A stretch of DNA of 46,662 bases from Bilamarchaeum sp050303335 (lineage in GTDB: Archaea > Micrarchaeota > Micrarchaeia > Anstonellales > Bilamarchaeaceae): positions 1 through 46,662 of the forward strand of contig JBNLBN010000006.1 of the NCBI GenBank assembly GCA_050303335.1, in the 5' to 3' direction. Below, piece by piece: positions 1-8,324 of this stretch. The stretch's first letter is position 1; each line of letters starts with the position of its first letter. The position numbers and the translations under genes are program-made. A model generated the notes under the pieces. That model did no database searches. It was not told the DNA's origin and saw nothing but the letters and a program-made list of their open reading frames with translations.

Positions 1-2
1 TG

Positions 3-383
3 ATCCTCCTCTTTACTGCGGTTGTCCTTTCGATGGATATCCAGTACGGCTATCTGGCAATACTGGTCGTCGACCTGTTGCTCGTGCTGGGCATAATCTC
101 GAACCTCATAACAGTGAGGTTCCTCACACTAATCCTGGACGACAGCACGATAACATATGAACGGGGAATACTTTCAAAATCCCGGGTTATCCTCCCGTAT
201 GTGAAGATTACCGAAGCAGATTACTCTCAGTCGATGTTCCAGAGGATATTCAAGGTCGGAAACCTTAACGTGGATACTGCAGGAGGAACAGTCAATGCGA
301 TAAGGGTAAAAGACATCAGGTCGGAAGAACTCGATGAAATAATAAAACACATCAACAACAGGGTCGGAAAAAATGTTTCTTGA
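3..383 (+). CDS. Membrane protein with bacterial-PH-like domain (5' partial)
   Basis: The reading frame is open from the first bases of the window, so the N terminus lies outside; the internal ATG at 33 is probably not the start. The visible part begins with a hydrophobic segment (to about residue 35 counting from position 3). A beta-rich soluble part follows, with a TYERGILSKSR pattern and a later NLNVDTAGG pattern, as in the bPH_2/DUF304 (YdbS-like) family. The function of that family in archaea is poorly known. The next gene overlaps its last 11 bases, so the two are probably co-transcribed. Family assignment is by pattern only. Confidence 0.55.
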   Translation: MLLFTAVVLSMDIQYGYLAILVVDLLLVLGIISNLITVRFLTLILDDSTITYERGILSKSRVILPYVKITEADYSQSMFQRIFKVGNLNVDTAGGTVNAIRVKDIRSEELDEIIKHINNRVGKNVS

Positions 384-846
384 AATAAACAACAAGGATG
401 AAATAATCAAGCTCCGCAGCCTCGGCGCGGGGGTGGAGGAGGAATCCTCGGTAAAGATCACCTATCTTGAGGCAGCATATTTTGCAGAGCGCGGAGTGCT
501 CAATGCGGACAAGGATGACCTGCTCAAAAAGGCATCAGAAAATGATGATCTTGCAAAGGAGAAATACTTCGTCATCAAGCACTTCAGGGACCGCGGCTAC
601 ATAATCAGGCCGAGCCTTGACAACACCAGGTACATGCGCCTCCACAGGAAAGGATATCGTCCGGGCGAGGACAAGACATACTACCTGATTGAGGCGGTCC
701 CGGCAGACTGGAAGGCGTCCATCGACACCCTTCTTCCTTCACTTGAACTTGCCGGGCGCCTTCGAAAGGAGCTTGCAATTGCCGTAGTCGACTTCAATAG
801 GGAGAAGCCGACGTTCATAAAATTCGGAAGGATGAATTTCGACTGA
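373..846 (+). CDS. tRNA-splicing endonuclease (EndA-family) subunit, probably structural
   Basis: The 157-residue protein follows the EndA layout. An N-terminal domain has the pattern KITYLEAAYFAERG (residues 28-41). The nuclease fold runs from KYFVIKHFRDRGY (64-76) to the C-terminal RLRKELAIAVVD (129-140). Archaeal EndA cuts bulge-helix-bulge introns with a Tyr-His-Lys triad. By my by-eye alignment to the M. jannaschii enzyme, the Tyr position is His91, the His position falls near Lys101, and only the Lys (Lys132) remains. This is what a non-catalytic subunit of a heteromeric enzyme would look like, and implies a catalytic partner elsewhere. It overlaps the preceding gene by 11 bp. The family call is firm; loss of activity is inferred. 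Confidence 0.75.
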   Translation: MFLEINNKDEIIKLRSLGAGVEEESSVKITYLEAAYFAERGVLNADKDDLLKKASENDDLAKEKYFVIKHFRDRGYIIRPSLDNTRYMRLHRKGYRPGEDKTYYLIEAVPADWKASIDTLLPSLELAGRLRKELAIAVVDFNREKPTFIKFGRMNFD

Positions 847-855
847 TTTATAAAT
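847..855 (+). promoter_or_regulatory. TATA box for the 899 gene
   Basis: TTTATAAAT lies about 48 bp upstream of the ATG at 899, so the transcript should have a leader of roughly 20-25 nt. A GGTG motif at 890-893 can serve as ribosome binding site. Confidence 0.55.
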
Positions 856-898
856 CCTTTATCACTATTTTCTTTCGGGGGACACATTTGGTGTACAG

Positions 899-1621
899 AT
901 GAATGACGCATATGTTTTTACCGGTATTAGAGGAGACAAGGAAATAACCGGAGTCTTTTTCAAGAACGGCCCCTTTGACTACAAGATGCTCAAAGCTATT
1001 AATGTCCAGAATGCGCAGGTGGAGCGGGTCCAGCCGGTTACCACCAAGCCAAACCAGCCAACTGCATACGTAATCGACGGAAACGCAGTCGAGGTATTCT
1101 CATTTGACTGGAAGAACGAGCCGATAAACAGGATTCCTGTAAACGGAGATCCCCATATCCTGGTTCCGGAAATAAGCGGCGCTGCTGCTGAATCTACATT
1201 ATACAAGCCCATCTGCTATATCATAAAAGGGTCATATGACCGGGGAAAGACGCCCGGCCTCGGAGTGCTGCTTCTGAAACCGAGGGCTGGAGAAGAGCTT
1301 CCCAAAATCGATCCAAAATTCCTGGCAAATCTCGGATTCTCGCATGTTCGGACAGTGGAATCAGTCCGGTGCGATGAGAATGTCAAGGGAAACCTCTTTT
1401 TCATGGTGGAGCGGTCGCCAAGCGCATCAGAGGTGACGGTCTCCACACTTTGCAACAGGGGGGAAATCACAAGCAGGCAGACCGTCTCAGGCGATCCATC
1501 GCAGATACTCCCAAGGGTGGACACCCAGTTCAGTTTTGCCCCGACAGTTCCTCCTTCAAAAAGGTCCATTGCCCCTCTTGTCAAGGGCAACGGCAAAAGG
1601 CAAAGGGCTATTAACGAATAA
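899..1621 (+). CDS. Hypothetical protein, 240 aa
   Basis: I do not recognise this protein. It has no signal peptide or membrane segment, looks beta-rich, and its C-terminal 30 residues are basic and Pro/Ser-rich, probably disordered. GGTG at 890-893 supports the ATG at 899. Its stop codon shares one base with the ATG of the HerA-type ATPase (TAATG), so the two are translationally coupled and it may be a partner of that ATPase. That partnership rests on context alone. Confidence 0.6.
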   Translation: MNDAYVFTGIRGDKEITGVFFKNGPFDYKMLKAINVQNAQVERVQPVTTKPNQPTAYVIDGNAVEVFSFDWKNEPINRIPVNGDPHILVPEISGAAAESTLYKPICYIIKGSYDRGKTPGLGVLLLKPRAGEELPKIDPKFLANLGFSHVRTVESVRCDENVKGNLFFMVERSPSASEVTVSTLCNRGEITSRQTVSGDPSQILPRVDTQFSFAPTVPPSKRSIAPLVKGNGKRQRAINE

Positions 1622-3117
1622 TGCGAATCCTCATTATGCTCGGAACAATAATTGCTGCCGACGGCACTCCATCGACTTCCGAATTCTCATTCGTGCTGAA
1701 GGGCCCCGTAAAAAAGGGCCAGTATGTCCAGGTGGAGCATCCGCAGGGAACGCTTTTCGGCTATGTATCGGAGATCTACAAGTCCAACCGGTATTTCGAG
1801 CGCCCGGAATCGGTCGCGGAATTCGAGAAGCATTCCGGAATGTCCAATTTCCCTTCATCATCATGGGAATATGACGTCGGCCTTGTGAAGATCCTGGGCG
1901 TCTATTCCAAGGAAAGGTTCCAGAGGGCATTCAGCCCGCCCTCGCCAGGAACAGGAGTTTTAAATGCAGATTCGCTTATCCTTAAGAAATTCCTCGGCTT
2001 CACGGACGACGGCCTTGACCTTGGAACTATCGAGCACCACGAAGTCCCTGCAAAAATCTCAATGACAAGGCTGCTGCAGAAGCACTTCGCGATACTTGCA
2101 ATGAGCGGAGCAGGAAAGTCGCATCTTGCAAGCGTTCTTCTTGAAGAACTCCTCCGAAGGAAACAGGAAGAAGGCCGGGTCGCAGTGATAGTAATCGACA
2201 TCCATGGCGAATACATCGGATTCAAGCATGATCCGAAATTCGGAAGCAGGACCCGGGTGATTTCCGGAAACGAGATAGCTGTCCCGCTAAAGAAGATATC
2301 GTCAGAAATGTTCAATGAATGGATACCGAACCTCTCAATCCCGCAGCGGGACCTACTTCGCCATGCGCTTTCGAGCTTGAGGAAGGATAACTTCAATTTC
2401 AAGCAGCTTCTTGCTGCAGTAGACGAGGCGGATATCTCATCCGAATCAGTTCCAAGGGCACTGAAGAGGAGCCTGTCGGAACTCCGTAGATACAGGTTCC
2501 TCACAAAAACAAAAGAGAATCCAAGATTGCTTTCAGATGTCAATCCCGGCGAGCTTCTTATCCTTGATTTCAGCGATATCGATTCAATGAGGAAAAAGCA
2601 GATACTGGTTTCACTCCTTGCAAGGAGGCTTTTCAGGCTGAGAAAGAAGCTTCGCATTCCTCCGTTCCTTCTTCTGATCGAAGAGGCGCATAATTTCGCG
2701 AGGGAAAAAGCAGAAGAGCGCGACGCTGTTTCCCGATCGATTATAGAGACAATCGCCCGGGAGGGGCGCAAGTTCGGCGCATCGGTCTGCCTTGTTTCCC
2801 AAAGGCCGGTCAATTTAAGCACAACTGCCCTCTCGCAGTGCAACAGCCACATAATCCTGCGGGTCACCAACCCGAACGACCTTGACCATATCCAGATGTC
2901 GTCCGAAGGAATCGATTCCAGGGTCGCAAAGAGCATTACCGGCCTCAAGGTCGGCGAGGCGATATTCGTTGGCGAGGCCGTGAACTATCCGGTTTTCATT
3001 TCTGTCCGCGACAGGATATCCGAGAAGAGGGAAAAAGGAGCGCCGCTCCACCAGCAGGCAATCGAGTTCGAGGAACTGAAAAAGAAGAAGGAAAAGGGCG
3101 CAGAGGCATTCATTTAG
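1621..3117 (+). CDS. HerA-type DNA-translocating ATPase (HAS barrel + FtsK/HerA ATPase)
   Basis: The 498-residue protein has an N-terminal beta-barrel (HAS-like, about 1-110). A RecA-like motor follows, with Walker A AMSGAGKS (160-167) and Walker B LLLIEEAH near residue 350. An arginine-finger/sensor region contains SQRPVNLSTTALSQCNSHI and VTNPNDLDHI, which is characteristic of HerA. The C terminus is a charged helix. Known HerA hexamers pump DNA and act with the nuclease NurA, Mre11 and Rad50. None of these is adjacent here, so a role in end resection, conjugation-like transfer (CedB is also HerA-like) or chromosome partition cannot be separated from sequence alone. Confidence 0.85.
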   Translation: MRILIMLGTIIAADGTPSTSEFSFVLKGPVKKGQYVQVEHPQGTLFGYVSEIYKSNRYFERPESVAEFEKHSGMSNFPSSSWEYDVGLVKILGVYSKERFQRAFSPPSPGTGVLNADSLILKKFLGFTDDGLDLGTIEHHEVPAKISMTRLLQKHFAILAMSGAGKSHLASVLLEELLRRKQEEGRVAVIVIDIHGEYIGFKHDPKFGSRTRVISGNEIAVPLKKISSEMFNEWIPNLSIPQRDLLRHALSSLRKDNFNFKQLLAAVDEADISSESVPRALKRSLSELRRYRFLTKTKENPRLLSDVNPGELLILDFSDIDSMRKKQILVSLLARRLFRLRKKLRIPPFLLLIEEAHNFAREKAEERDAVSRSIIETIAREGRKFGASVCLVSQRPVNLSTTALSQCNSHIILRVTNPNDLDHIQMSSEGIDSRVAKSITGLKVGEAIFVGEAVNYPVFISVRDRISEKREKGAPLHQQAIEFEELKKKKEKGAEAFI

Positions 3118-3130
3118 ATTTTTAAGGCTT
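3117..3130 (+). promoter_or_regulatory. TATA box for the 3148 gene (leaderless)
   Basis: An ATTTTTAAGGCTTA element is centred about 25 bp upstream of the ATG at 3148, which predicts a leaderless transcript. Confidence 0.5.
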
Positions 3131-3147
3131 ATTTCTGATATATCGGC

Positions 3148-3951
3148 ATGATAAAGCTGCTGTTATCTCTTGCTATGATGTTTTCGATAGTATCTGCCGT
3201 ACAGATAATCTCTCCGATGGAAGGAAATGTGGAAAACGGGGACATGATCGATCTTGGAACTATCGGGCCCGGACAGACCGTCTCCATTGAATTCAATCCG
3301 CTTGTCAAAACAGGCGGAATCCATGGCATCGGAGGCCAGTACGACGAAGCGGAAGCATATGATCTTCCAAGGGGATGGACAACCAAGAAGAGCAAGCTTT
3401 ACGGAAACCCCCTCCAGGTCACAATCTCAGCAGACCCTGATGCTCCGGAAGGAGAATATCTGGTCAAACTGAGGGTGCTGGACGAATTCGACGGCGAGGA
3501 ACTAGGCAACATAACGCTCACAGGAAAGATCCGGATCACATGGGATGTAATGGACTTCAAGGTCAGCCCGAATTTCCAGAGGGTAGGCCCGGACCAGCCT
3601 GCAAGATTCGATGTGACAATCAAGAACAAGGGATCGACCTCAGACGTTTTCGAAATAAACGCCCCCGGCCCGTCCAGATGGACCTACACCAAGCAGGTCT
3701 TTGTCCCTGCAATGTCCTCAAAAACCGAGACTATAGAGATAGTCGGATCAGAAGAGGAGGTTTACAGCACGACAGTTTCAGTAGTATCCCTTGCATCAGG
3801 AAACATACATGCAGAGGAAAACGTCACACTGGAAATTAAGCCCGGCCTGATTGGGGATTACAAGGCAACCAACAACGGACTGCTGGTGTTCCCCATTTTC
3901 GAGGCGCCGATCTATTCTCTTGCAGGTCTTCTATCAAACCTATTCGGATAA
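3148..3951 (+). CDS. Secreted protein with Ig-like beta-sandwich domains
   Basis: A signal peptide is visible (MIKLLLSLAMMFSIVSA, cleavage likely after residue 17). The mature 250 residues form two beta-sandwich regions. One is at about 20-130 and contains SADPDAPEGEYLVKLRV, a pattern typical of NEW3/alpha-galactosidase-associated Ig-like domains. The second is at about 140-230 with RFDVTIKNKGSTSDVFEI, like CARDB/APHP adhesion modules. The C terminus is hydrophobic (VFPIFEAPIYSLAGLLSNLFG) and may anchor it. It is probably a cell-surface structural or adhesion protein. It stands alone behind its own TATA box. Confidence 0.65.
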   Translation: MIKLLLSLAMMFSIVSAVQIISPMEGNVENGDMIDLGTIGPGQTVSIEFNPLVKTGGIHGIGGQYDEAEAYDLPRGWTTKKSKLYGNPLQVTISADPDAPEGEYLVKLRVLDEFDGEELGNITLTGKIRITWDVMDFKVSPNFQRVGPDQPARFDVTIKNKGSTSDVFEINAPGPSRWTYTKQVFVPAMSSKTETIEIVGSEEEVYSTTVSVVSLASGNIHAEENVTLEIKPGLIGDYKATNNGLLVFPIFEAPIYSLAGLLSNLFG

Positions 3952-3977
3952 AAATAATAGGGTACAAGCAATAATCG

Positions 3978-5486
3978 ATGGAAGCAATCGAATTCATAAT
4001 CTCCAGGCTTCTTGCCGGTGATCATGACCTTGAGAACATAAAGAGGGAGGCATCAAGGAAATACAAGGTCATGGTGAAGAACCCGCTGATACTGGAGCAT
4101 TTTCCAAAAGATCTCCTTAGTCCAGAAATCAAGGCACTTCTACTTAAGAAGCCCACAAAGACCCTGTCTGGCGTTACACCCGTTGCGGTAATGATAAAGC
4201 CGCAGGACTCATGCAGGTACGGGTGCATCTACTGTCCGTTTACTGGCCTTGCTGCAAAGAGCTACACTGGATTCGAGCCGGCAGCAATGAGGAGCATCCA
4301 GTTCAATTTCGATCCATTCCTGCAGGCTTCGAACCGGGTGAAGCAGTTCGAGGGTGCGGGGCACCCGACAGACAAATGCGAGGTGATCGTAATGGGCGGA
4401 ACGTTCCTTGGGATGGAAAAATCATACAAGGACGGCTTCATCAAGGGCGTCTATGACGGCCTCAACGGGATTGTCTCCCAGACACTTGAAGAGTCGATCA
4501 AGCTAAACGAGAATTCGAAGCACCGCGTTGTGGGCCTTACAATTGAGACCCGCCCGGACGAATGCGATGTCGACGAGATGCTCTCATTCGGCGCAACCCG
4601 GTGCGAGCTCGGCGTGCAGCATGCAGACGATGAAATATATTCCCTGATAAACCGTGGCCATAAAGTTTCTGATGTAATCGATTCAACGAAAAAGCTCAAG
4701 GACTCTGCATTCAAGGTGCTTTACCACGTCATGCCCGGCCTTCCGGGATCAGATCCGCAGAAGGACATCGGATTCGTAAAAAGACTTTTCGACGATCCTT
4801 CATTCAGGCCGGACATGCTGAAGATATACCCCACTCTCGTAATAGACGGGACAATCCTGAAAGAATGGATGGATAAAGGCAGCTACGAGCCATACTCGAC
4901 CGAGGAATCAGCAGACATAATCTCCGAATTCTACAGGCATATCCCGAAATACGTAAGGGTGATGCGGATCCAGCGGGATATTCCTGCAGGAAAAATCGAA
5001 TCTGGGGTAAAGAAGAGCAACCTCAGGGAGCTTGTCGAGGCTAAGATCAGGGAGAAAGGGATTGTGCCGAATGAAATCAGGTATCGCGAGGTTGGAAAGA
5101 GAAAAATTGCCCCGAATGATTTCATGTTTGAGCGCCTCGAATACAATGCAAGCGGCGGGAAGGAGATATTCCTTTCATTCGAGTGCGACAATATAATTGC
5201 GGCATTCCTGAGGCTGAGATTTCCCGGCTCTTTCGACCGTCCTGAAATAGACTCGTCGACTGCACTTGTCAGGGAACTTCATGTCTACGGTTCGCAGGTC
5301 CCGATAAGTGCCAGGGGGGATGTGCAGCATCATGGATTCGGATCAAGGCTTCTTGCAGAAGCAGAAACCATCGCGCGCGATTCCGGTTATAATAAGATTG
5401 CTGTAATAAGCGGTGTCGGAGTCAGGCAATACTACAGGAAACAGGGCTATTCGCTTGACGGGCCGTACATGTCAAAGGCTCTTTAG
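3978..5486 (+). CDS. elp3: Elp3-type tRNA uridine(34) acetyltransferase (radical SAM + GNAT)
   Basis: Elp3 installs carboxymethyl on the wobble uridine of tRNAs. The 502-aa protein has the radical-SAM cluster motif CRYGCIYC (Cys79, Cys83, Cys86; CX3CX2C), the downstream strand VVGLTIETRPDEC and HVMPGLPGSD. It ends in a GNAT domain (about 385-502) with HHGFGSRLLAEAETIA as acetyl-CoA loop and the terminal tyrosine-rich QYYRKQGYSLDGPYMSK. Length and order are those of archaeal Elp3. A TATA-like ATAAAAATAATAG at 3948-3960 sits about 25 bp before the ATG, so the mRNA is likely leaderless. Its last 15 bases overlap the convergent gene that ends at 5472. Confidence 0.93.
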   Translation: MEAIEFIISRLLAGDHDLENIKREASRKYKVMVKNPLILEHFPKDLLSPEIKALLLKKPTKTLSGVTPVAVMIKPQDSCRYGCIYCPFTGLAAKSYTGFEPAAMRSIQFNFDPFLQASNRVKQFEGAGHPTDKCEVIVMGGTFLGMEKSYKDGFIKGVYDGLNGIVSQTLEESIKLNENSKHRVVGLTIETRPDECDVDEMLSFGATRCELGVQHADDEIYSLINRGHKVSDVIDSTKKLKDSAFKVLYHVMPGLPGSDPQKDIGFVKRLFDDPSFRPDMLKIYPTLVIDGTILKEWMDKGSYEPYSTEESADIISEFYRHIPKYVRVMRIQRDIPAGKIESGVKKSNLRELVEAKIREKGIVPNEIRYREVGKRKIAPNDFMFERLEYNASGGKEIFLSFECDNIIAAFLRLRFPGSFDRPEIDSSTALVRELHVYGSQVPISARGDVQHHGFGSRLLAEAETIARDSGYNKIAVISGVGVRQYYRKQGYSLDGPYMSKAL

Positions 5487-6179
5487 CATCTCGTCCTTTT
5501 CCCTTACTAGTTCTATGTACTCCTTCTGCATGGAGTTGTACGTTTCCTCTTCTGTCTCGTTGAATTCGATCACGTGCCTTTTTGCGAAATTGATCTGCAG
5601 GAGCCCGCGCAGCTGATCGATCCTTTTCATCTTCTCTTCCACTGCATTCGCTTCCTCTCCGGCAAACCAGAACATCTTGTTGTCCACGTAAACCGCCTTT
5701 TCCTTTTCTTCGGGTTCGGCGCCGCATACCATGCCCTCGGCTACCGAACAGACGATCCCGCACCTGTTTGCAAGCTTGGAGAACTCGGAACTGTCCACCG
5801 ATTCCAGGGAAAACGGTTCATCGACCTTCCCTTCCTTCACCACGGATTCCAGTTTCTCCTTATCTTCTGAACTTGCCTTTGCAATCAGCCTGTTGAGTTT
5901 AGCAATCTCGATCCTGTTCTCATAATTCTTCTTGTTCAGCTTTCCCCTTTTACTGATCAGTTCGTATATCTCGCCCTCTTTCTTCATCAGGGACTCCTTG
6001 ATCTTTTCTCCTTCGAACTGCTCAATCATACCGCCCAGCTCGTCGATCCTGTTCTGGTTCGGATATATGACTTCTACGGAACTAGCCGCTACTTCCGGAG
6101 CTTCCATCCCGATCAGTTTCCTGAAATCGGAGTCTCTTTTCTTTTTTCCGGTTTCGATAGCCTCTATTATTTCCTGCAT
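5472..6179 (-). CDS. Coiled-coil protein overlapping the S16 protease; possible frameshifted extension
   Basis: This is a 235-aa, highly charged, helical protein with heptad-like stretches (about 45-95 and 190-235) and a middle part with cysteines (Cys139, Cys143, Cys151) and a NKMFWF motif. I do not recognise a family. The frame first opens seven codons upstream of the ATG at 6179, inside the C-terminal tail of the protease gene, giving a 98-bp overlap; a later ATG at 6107 would reduce this to 26 bp. Codon use in the overlap (AGG for Arg, ATC, GAA) fits the genome better in this frame than in the protease frame. Either it is a separate overlapping gene or a frameshift separates one long membrane-anchored protein. 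Confidence 0.6.
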   Translation of the reverse strand: MQEIIEAIETGKKKRDSDFRKLIGMEAPEVAASSVEVIYPNQNRIDELGGMIEQFEGEKIKESLMKKEGEIYELISKRGKLNKKNYENRIEIAKLNRLIAKASSEDKEKLESVVKEGKVDEPFSLESVDSSEFSKLANRCGIVCSVAEGMVCGAEPEEKEKAVYVDNKMFWFAGEEANAVEEKMKRIDQLRGLLQINFAKRHVIEFNETEEETYNSMQKEYIELVREKDEMLKSL

Positions 6180-7734
6180 AAACTCGCCCGAGTATTATTA
6201 CGAGAACAATCAATAAAAATACGACTATCGGTGTGAAGTCGAAACTTTCCTTCTCCTCCACCTTCTTCATTTCCGTAAGTGCAATGTCGAGTCCCCTTGC
6301 ATATGAAAGGGTCCTGTAGGCTGCCTCGGTTTCATTCATCTCAAGAAGGTATGCCCCGTGTGACCTGTACACATTGCCCCACATGGATTCCATATCTGTG
6401 TTCAGGATAATCTCATTCTCGTCATCCACATAGGGGGGAACCATCTCTGCATTCTTCGATTCTATCACATATACAGAATCCACTATGGCGGCACCATAAA
6501 GCCCCTTGGCATAGGAATCCTCCGCAATATCGAGCCTGTCCTCAAGTGCCCCGTCCAGTTCAAGCGATCTTGCCTCATCTATCTTCTCCCCTGCAAGTTC
6601 CTTCCAGGTGCTCTCGTCTATCCCGCTGCCATCAGAAGCATGATCCAGAAGCTCGGAAGCGACATTGCACCATGCATCTGCGTATACAAGGTCATTGTAC
6701 AGGAAGAATTTCTCCTCCTTCAGAATATCTGTTTCATACTCTTCATCCAGCCTGTCGTAAGCCCATTGCTTCCTGAGATCTGATCCTACTACATATTCAT
6801 AGTTTTCAACTGTCAGACCCGGCCTTGGAAGGCTGTCTATGCAGTTGCGGATCCTGTCTTTCTCCTTTTCCAGATCAACATCCCCGTTTTCAATCCCAAT
6901 GATCGTCTTCAGCTCGATGTAGTTGAGGAAAGCCTCGTTCGCGCTGCTGAATGTGTAGCCAAGTTCCTCTATCCTTTTCTGCCTCGACAGCTCGTTGTCG
7001 AAGAATTCCCTTATGGTGCTGTCATTTATCGATCCCACAAGCCCGGATTCAAGCGTGATCATGTTATTCGCAATCTCCCTGAATTCTGCAAATTCAGAAT
7101 CGTCGTAACTCCCGAATTCAGGTATCTCCCTCATCCTTGACTGGATCCCGACCTGCTCTATAGTCTTGTTGTATATCATGAAGTCTATTACCTGCCTGAC
7201 AGTCTTTGCCTCCAGTATCTGGATGTCAAGGTTGTTGAGGAGCAGCATCTCGTAAAAGTTCTCGACAGGGGTTATGAAGTATCTTGCCCCTGAAATCTCC
7301 GCGCTTTTTGCCTTCTCGTAGAGCCCCCCCACAGGACCGACATTTCCCGTCCTGTCAATTGCACCTGTAATCACAGCATCATCGCGGACGTCGCTTCCAG
7401 TGAGCGCCGCATATGTCATCACAGTTATCGCAGTGCCTGCACTCGGGCCCTCTATGAAGGATGCGCTTTTCTCATCGAATTTTATGAAGACGTCGCAGTT
7501 TTTGTTTGCCAGGATCTTTGCGTAGTTTACCGCCTGCTCGATCGAGTCCTGGGTGGACACCCCTGTCCTTGGGGATATCGCTATGTAGGTCTCTCCGCTG
7601 CCGTCTTCTGTCTGGATCGTCATATTGACAAGGCTTCCGCCGTTGCCGACTACTGCAGGGACAAACTGGGACACCACGCTGCTGCAGGAGAAAGTGATAC
7701 CCAACAATAGAAATAGCATGAAAAAATTCTTCAT
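6082..7734 (-). CDS. Secreted, membrane-anchored Lon-like (S16) serine protease
   Basis: The protein begins with a signal sequence ending near ITFSC (Cys17, possibly a lipobox). The S16 protease domain follows (about 25-200). The catalytic dyad is visible as Ser98 in EGPSAGTA and Lys141 in GGLYEKAKSA, 43 residues apart as in Lon. There is no AAA domain. Residues 200-490 are helical, a membrane helix follows (FTPIVVFLLIVLVIILG, about 502-518), and the tail is very basic, giving protease outside and tail inside. It matches the predicted archaeal extracytoplasmic Lon-like protease group (COG1750). Such proteins are thought to process envelope or misfolded exported proteins. The last 98 bp overlap the next ORF. 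Confidence 0.85.
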   Translation of the reverse strand: MKNFFMLFLLLGITFSCSSVVSQFVPAVVGNGGSLVNMTIQTEDGSGETYIAISPRTGVSTQDSIEQAVNYAKILANKNCDVFIKFDEKSASFIEGPSAGTAITVMTYAALTGSDVRDDAVITGAIDRTGNVGPVGGLYEKAKSAEISGARYFITPVENFYEMLLLNNLDIQILEAKTVRQVIDFMIYNKTIEQVGIQSRMREIPEFGSYDDSEFAEFREIANNMITLESGLVGSINDSTIREFFDNELSRQKRIEELGYTFSSANEAFLNYIELKTIIGIENGDVDLEKEKDRIRNCIDSLPRPGLTVENYEYVVGSDLRKQWAYDRLDEEYETDILKEEKFFLYNDLVYADAWCNVASELLDHASDGSGIDESTWKELAGEKIDEARSLELDGALEDRLDIAEDSYAKGLYGAAIVDSVYVIESKNAEMVPPYVDDENEIILNTDMESMWGNVYRSHGAYLLEMNETEAAYRTLSYARGLDIALTEMKKVEEKESFDFTPIVVFLLIVLVIILGRVYAGNNRGYRNRKKEKRLRFQETDRDGSSGSSG

Positions 7735-7754
7735 AATCCCATATCCGGCTCTCT

Positions 7755-7765
7755 CTTTAATAAAG
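7755..7765. promoter_or_regulatory. Shared, near-palindromic TATA element for two divergent leaderless genes
   Basis: CTTTAATAAAG reads almost identically on both strands. Its centre (7760) is 25 bp from the ATG at 7785 (plus) and 26 bp from the ATG at 7734 (minus). No other TATA-like element lies in the 50-bp gap, so one element appears to serve both genes. Confidence 0.6.
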
Positions 7766-7784
7766 ATATTCCCGAAAATCTATC

Positions 7785-8324
7785 ATGGAACCAAAACTGC
7801 AGAGGAAAATGGAAAAACTGAGGAGCAGGATCAGGAATCTGGACAGTGCCCTCATCGCTTTTTCCGGAGGCTCGGACAGTTCCTTCCTTACGCGCATCTG
7901 CAGGGAGGAGCTTGGAGAAAGGGCGGTAGCGGTGACGATAACAAAGGACTATCCAAAAAACGACCTTGACATGGCAAAGAGCATCGCGAAGATCATAGGC
8001 ATAAAGCATCTGACGGTAGATGATGATATCGAGCAAATTGCGCAGGGAGGCACTCTGATAGTCGGCTCCAATTCAGACAAGAAGAAAAAATCCAAATCCC
8101 GGGCGATCAACCCCCTCTCAGAATTGAATATCACTGCAAATGACATCATGGCATTCAGGAAGGAAAAGCTTGGCCATTACCTTGACAGGAAGAAAATCAA
8201 CTGGAAATTTAGGGGAAAGAATGTTTACATTCTGGACCAGGATCTTTCGAAACCTACGATAAGAAATATTGCAAGGCGGGCAAAATCGCTTGGCTTCAGG
8301 AACATATTCATACAAGTTTCTTGA
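7785..8324 (+). CDS. Short PP-loop ATPase (LarE/ATP-pyrophosphatase type)
   Basis: The PP-loop motif AFSGGSDSSFL (residues 25-35) and the following strand AVAVTITKDYPKNDL place it in the adenine-nucleotide alpha hydrolase (N-type ATP pyrophosphatase) superfamily, nearest in pattern to LarE. At 179 aa it is much shorter than LarE (about 270 aa) and lacks that family's C-terminal sulfur-transfer part. The C-terminal third (RKKINWKFRGKNVYILDQDL) is unfamiliar. It probably adenylates or thiolates an unknown substrate. Its end overlaps the convergent GNAT-like gene by 17 bp. Confidence 0.65.
   Translation: MEPKLQRKMEKLRSRIRNLDSALIAFSGGSDSSFLTRICREELGERAVAVTITKDYPKNDLDMAKSIAKIIGIKHLTVDDDIEQIAQGGTLIVGSNSDKKKKSKSRAINPLSELNITANDIMAFRKEKLGHYLDRKKINWKFRGKNVYILDQDLSKPTIRNIARRAKSLGFRNIFIQVS

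Noticed and set aside
1902..2948. 348-aa open frame on the minus strand opposite the HerA-type gene
   Set aside because: The plus-strand frame carries clear ATPase motifs; the opposite frame is rich in Ser/Arg as expected of a shadow.
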